Origin: an uncultured Clostridia bacterium
GTDB taxonomy: Bacteria; Bacillota; Clostridia; TANB77; CAG-508
Length of the DNA: 36,961 bases
Direction: 5' to 3'
NCBI GenBank assembly: GCA_944387405.1
Contig: CALXET010000003.1
Location: 1 to 36,961, forward strand
This document shows positions 35,367 through 36,961 of this stretch, one piece after another; the stretch's first letter is position 1, and each line of letters starts with the position of its first letter. The notes beneath the pieces are model-generated. The model was given only the letters and a program-made list of their open reading frames with translations, searched no databases and was not told the origin of the DNA. A program made the position numbers and the translations under genes.

Positions 35367-35549
35367 TTGACACGGCTATGGGAATGTACTTATTGTGATG
35401 AGCTAAAAGCACTCATCAATCAAATCACATCCGAAAAACAGAGGACTTACTTTCTTAAGGTCTTTGACCGTATGGGCGAATATGTCACTGAACATGATGA
35501 TGACTTTGACATGACTTTTGGAGAGTATTTTGAACGGTTTGAACAGTGA
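35367..35549 (+). CDS. Small hypothetical protein (60 aa) with sense CGG codons
   Basis: MTRLWECTYCDELKALINQI.., a CxxC pair near the N-terminus and an acidic C-terminal half (EHDDDFDMTFGEYFERFEQ). Starts at TTG 35367, because AAGGAG lies eight bases upstream; a GTG at 35358 overlaps that site. CGG occurs twice in frame (codon 3, CGG CTA; and GAA CGG TTT near the end), followed by C and T, not A. Codons such as CTC, ATC, TCC, GAC and GGC mark it as foreign compared with its neighbours. Own promoter and terminator. Function unknown. Confidence 0.6.
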   Translation: MTRLWECTYCDELKALINQITSEKQRTYFLKVFDRMGEYVTEHDDDFDMTFGEYFERFEQ

Positions 35550-35550
35550 A

Positions 35551-35582
35551 AAAAAGTGGCAGGGGTTCCTGCCACTTTTTTA
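35551..35582. terminator. Bidirectional terminator
   Basis: AGTGGCAGG / CCTGCCACT (35555-35563, 35568-35576) with loop GGTT, flanked by A5 and T6. It ends the 60-residue ORF and probably the minus-strand genes from 36852. Confidence 0.85.
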
Positions 35583-35647
35583 TTTTATCTCATTTAATAC
35601 TAAAAAATATTAATAATATTATTTAATAGTTATTCTTATAAAACTTA

Positions 35648-36229
35648 TTATGCAGTTGTTGCAGCATTGTTTATCCACTTTCTAACAAAAGGAACCATTC
35701 CTAATATTACAACACCATTACTAATTACTATTATTACTATTGCAACTTTTGTCATACTTGCTAGTTCTTCTAATGAATCTACTACTTCATCTGTTTCTTC
35801 TGAATATGACATATCTCTTAAATCTGAAATACTCTCATCTGTTTCTTCTAAAGCTTCTGTTATATTTGACATATTCATGATGTTATAACCTACTAATAAA
35901 ACAGCACATATAACAAGAACTATTATTATATTTCTTATTATTGAATTTTTATTATCATTATTAATGTCAAATTTTTTTATTATTCCTGATGTAGCATATC
36001 TACATGATATAATTATAGTCAATATATTTACTATCACATATCCAACAACCATTATCTTATATGAAGACAATACATCTAAAACTGAATCTAAATCTAGCGG
36101 GTTATAGTTGCTAGCACCAGCGCCAACGATTATTCCCAATATAAATGAAAATACAAAACTAACTGCAAAGCACCATAATATTAATCTCCAAATATATCCC
36201 CAAGTGATTTTTCCAATACTACTTTTCAT
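35648..36229 (-). CDS. Four-helix membrane protein, paralog 1
   Basis: 193 residues with hydrophobic segments at about 14-36, 55-76, 98-117 and 158-180. An acidic loop (EETDESISDLRD..) lies between helices 3 and 4. Shares with the next gene upstream the block SCRxATSxI(I/K)KK(F/Y) and IPxxRKW near the C-terminus, so they arose by tandem duplication. No family recognised. Thirty-five bases after its paralog. Confidence 0.7.
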   Translation of the reverse strand: MKSSIGKITWGYIWRLILWCFAVSFVFSFILGIIVGAGASNYNPLDLDSVLDVLSSYKIMVVGYVIVNILTIIISCRYATSGIIKKFDINNDNKNSIIRNIIIVLVICAVLLVGYNIMNMSNITEALEETDESISDLRDMSYSEETDEVVDSLEELASMTKVAIVIIVISNGVVILGMVPFVRKWINNAATTA

Positions 36230-36264
36230 TTTTCTTCTCCTCTATCATCTTTTGTGCTTTTAAA

Positions 36265-36852
36265 TTATGCTTCTTGTTTTTCTTCTTTAGGCTCTGAAAG
36301 CCATTTTCTTTCAAGTGGAATCATTAATAATACAACTGCTACATTAACAATTACTAATACGATTGTCATAGTATTTACAAAATCTAAAATTTCCATAGCA
36401 GTATCAAGCTCTTCTTCCTCTTTATCAGTTACATAATCAGAATATCTCTCTGCATATTCTGCATCTTCATTAGCTTCTTCAAAAGCCATGTCTAAAGCTG
36501 ATTTTATTCCTAAATTTAATAATGCAATAAGTACTGCCCAGATTACTAAAAATATTGTTATATTTTTAATAACTCCTGATCTATTTGCGTCAGTAAATTC
36601 ATATTTTTTCTTAATCTTTGATGTTGCAAGTCTACATGATAAAAATACTGTAAGAACTTCTACTACAAGTAATCCTATTAATAAAGTTTTTATAAAGCTC
36701 ATTCCCTCATCTAATGATAAAGTATTAACATCTTCAATTCCTGAAGTTGCTGCAACAGCTAGTATTATAGTTGCTACAATTCCTATTACAATTGTCCATA
36801 TAATAACTTTTGAAACATATGTAAAAGTTATTCTTCCTGCACTTTTCTCCAT
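36265..36852 (-). CDS. Four-helix membrane protein, paralog 2
   Basis: 195 residues, same layout as its neighbour: four helices, an acidic loop (EEANEDAEYAERYSD) and a charged C-terminal tail. The conserved block is SCRLATSKIKKKYEF. ATG with AGGAAG and AAAGGTAGG before it. Nothing clear is seen in 36853-36961. Confidence 0.7.
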   Translation of the reverse strand: MEKSAGRITFTYVSKVIIWTIVIGIVATIILAVAATSGIEDVNTLSLDEGMSFIKTLLIGLLVVEVLTVFLSCRLATSKIKKKYEFTDANRSGVIKNITIFLVIWAVLIALLNLGIKSALDMAFEEANEDAEYAERYSDYVTDKEEEELDTAMEILDFVNTMTIVLVIVNVAVVLLMIPLERKWLSEPKEEKQEA

Positions 36853-36961
36853 TTTTCTTCCTACCTTTCTATATTATTTTATTTATATTTTTTATTGCTT
36901 AAAATAATTTATTTAAAGCAAAACATTAAGTACTTATTTTTTTATTTTATTATAATTTTAA

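Overview
This is an AT-rich (by eye roughly 27-28% GC) stretch of a Clostridia-like Firmicute chromosome. The evidence is the gene set and order (asp23-amaP-DUF2273-nusB-xseA-xseB; yicC-remA-rpoZ; priA-def-fmt), a SleB-type spore cortex hydrolase, formate-tetrahydrofolate ligase, a dockerin protein, strong AGGAGG ribosome sites and TTGACA/TATAAT-type promoters. The organism looks like a spore-former lineage from an anaerobic habitat such as the gut; I cannot name a species.

Layout: 1-78, 3' end of tRNA-Trp and its terminator; 306-1578, a HAD phosphatase and an M23 peptidase; 1631-5770 (minus), zinc-ribbon protein, efp, a membrane protein, pepP, prepilin peptidase and yqeG, divergent from an MFS transporter (5910-7247); 7303-9754, sleB and fhs; 9860-13629, the asp23-to-yuiD operon; 13703-17410, priA-def-fmt; 17580-21303, rsmE, a Lys-rich membrane protein, yicC, remA, rpoZ and a CMP-kinase-like gene; 21416-25489, a coiled-coil protein and a cluster of membrane-anchored proteins built from one repeated, unrecognised domain; 25558-26030, a probable non-coding RNA; 26120-29430, a cadherin-like surface protein and a dockerin autolysin; 29575-32020, a U32 protein; 32074-35549, recG with small foreign-looking ORFs around it; 35648-36852, two paralogous membrane proteins.

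The main discovery: five genes (M23 peptidase, pepP, prepilin peptidase, priA, peptidase U32) are broken by single-base +1 frameshifts at six places, and all six breaks are the same tetranucleotide, CGGA, starting on a codon boundary. In every case, reading CGGA as one glycine restores a full-length, family-typical protein, and the glycine falls where the family has a conserved Gly. Everywhere else in native genes CGGA lies in another phase (NNC GGA or NCG GAN) and is read as ordinary triplets, and in-frame CGG does not occur in any native gene except at these six sites. The simplest reading is that CGG has no normal decoding in this organism and that CGGA acts as a four-base glycine codon, or as a very efficient +1 shift from a vacant CGG onto GGA. 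PriA needs two such events. I know of no described natural system of this kind, but I could not search the literature.

The only sense CGG codons are in short ORFs that look foreign by codon use (35367-35549 and a 12-codon mini-ORF at 33061-33099). Other items worth attention are the predicted ncRNA at about 25995-25558, the repeated-domain surface cluster, and the missing gmk in the remA-rpoZ locus.
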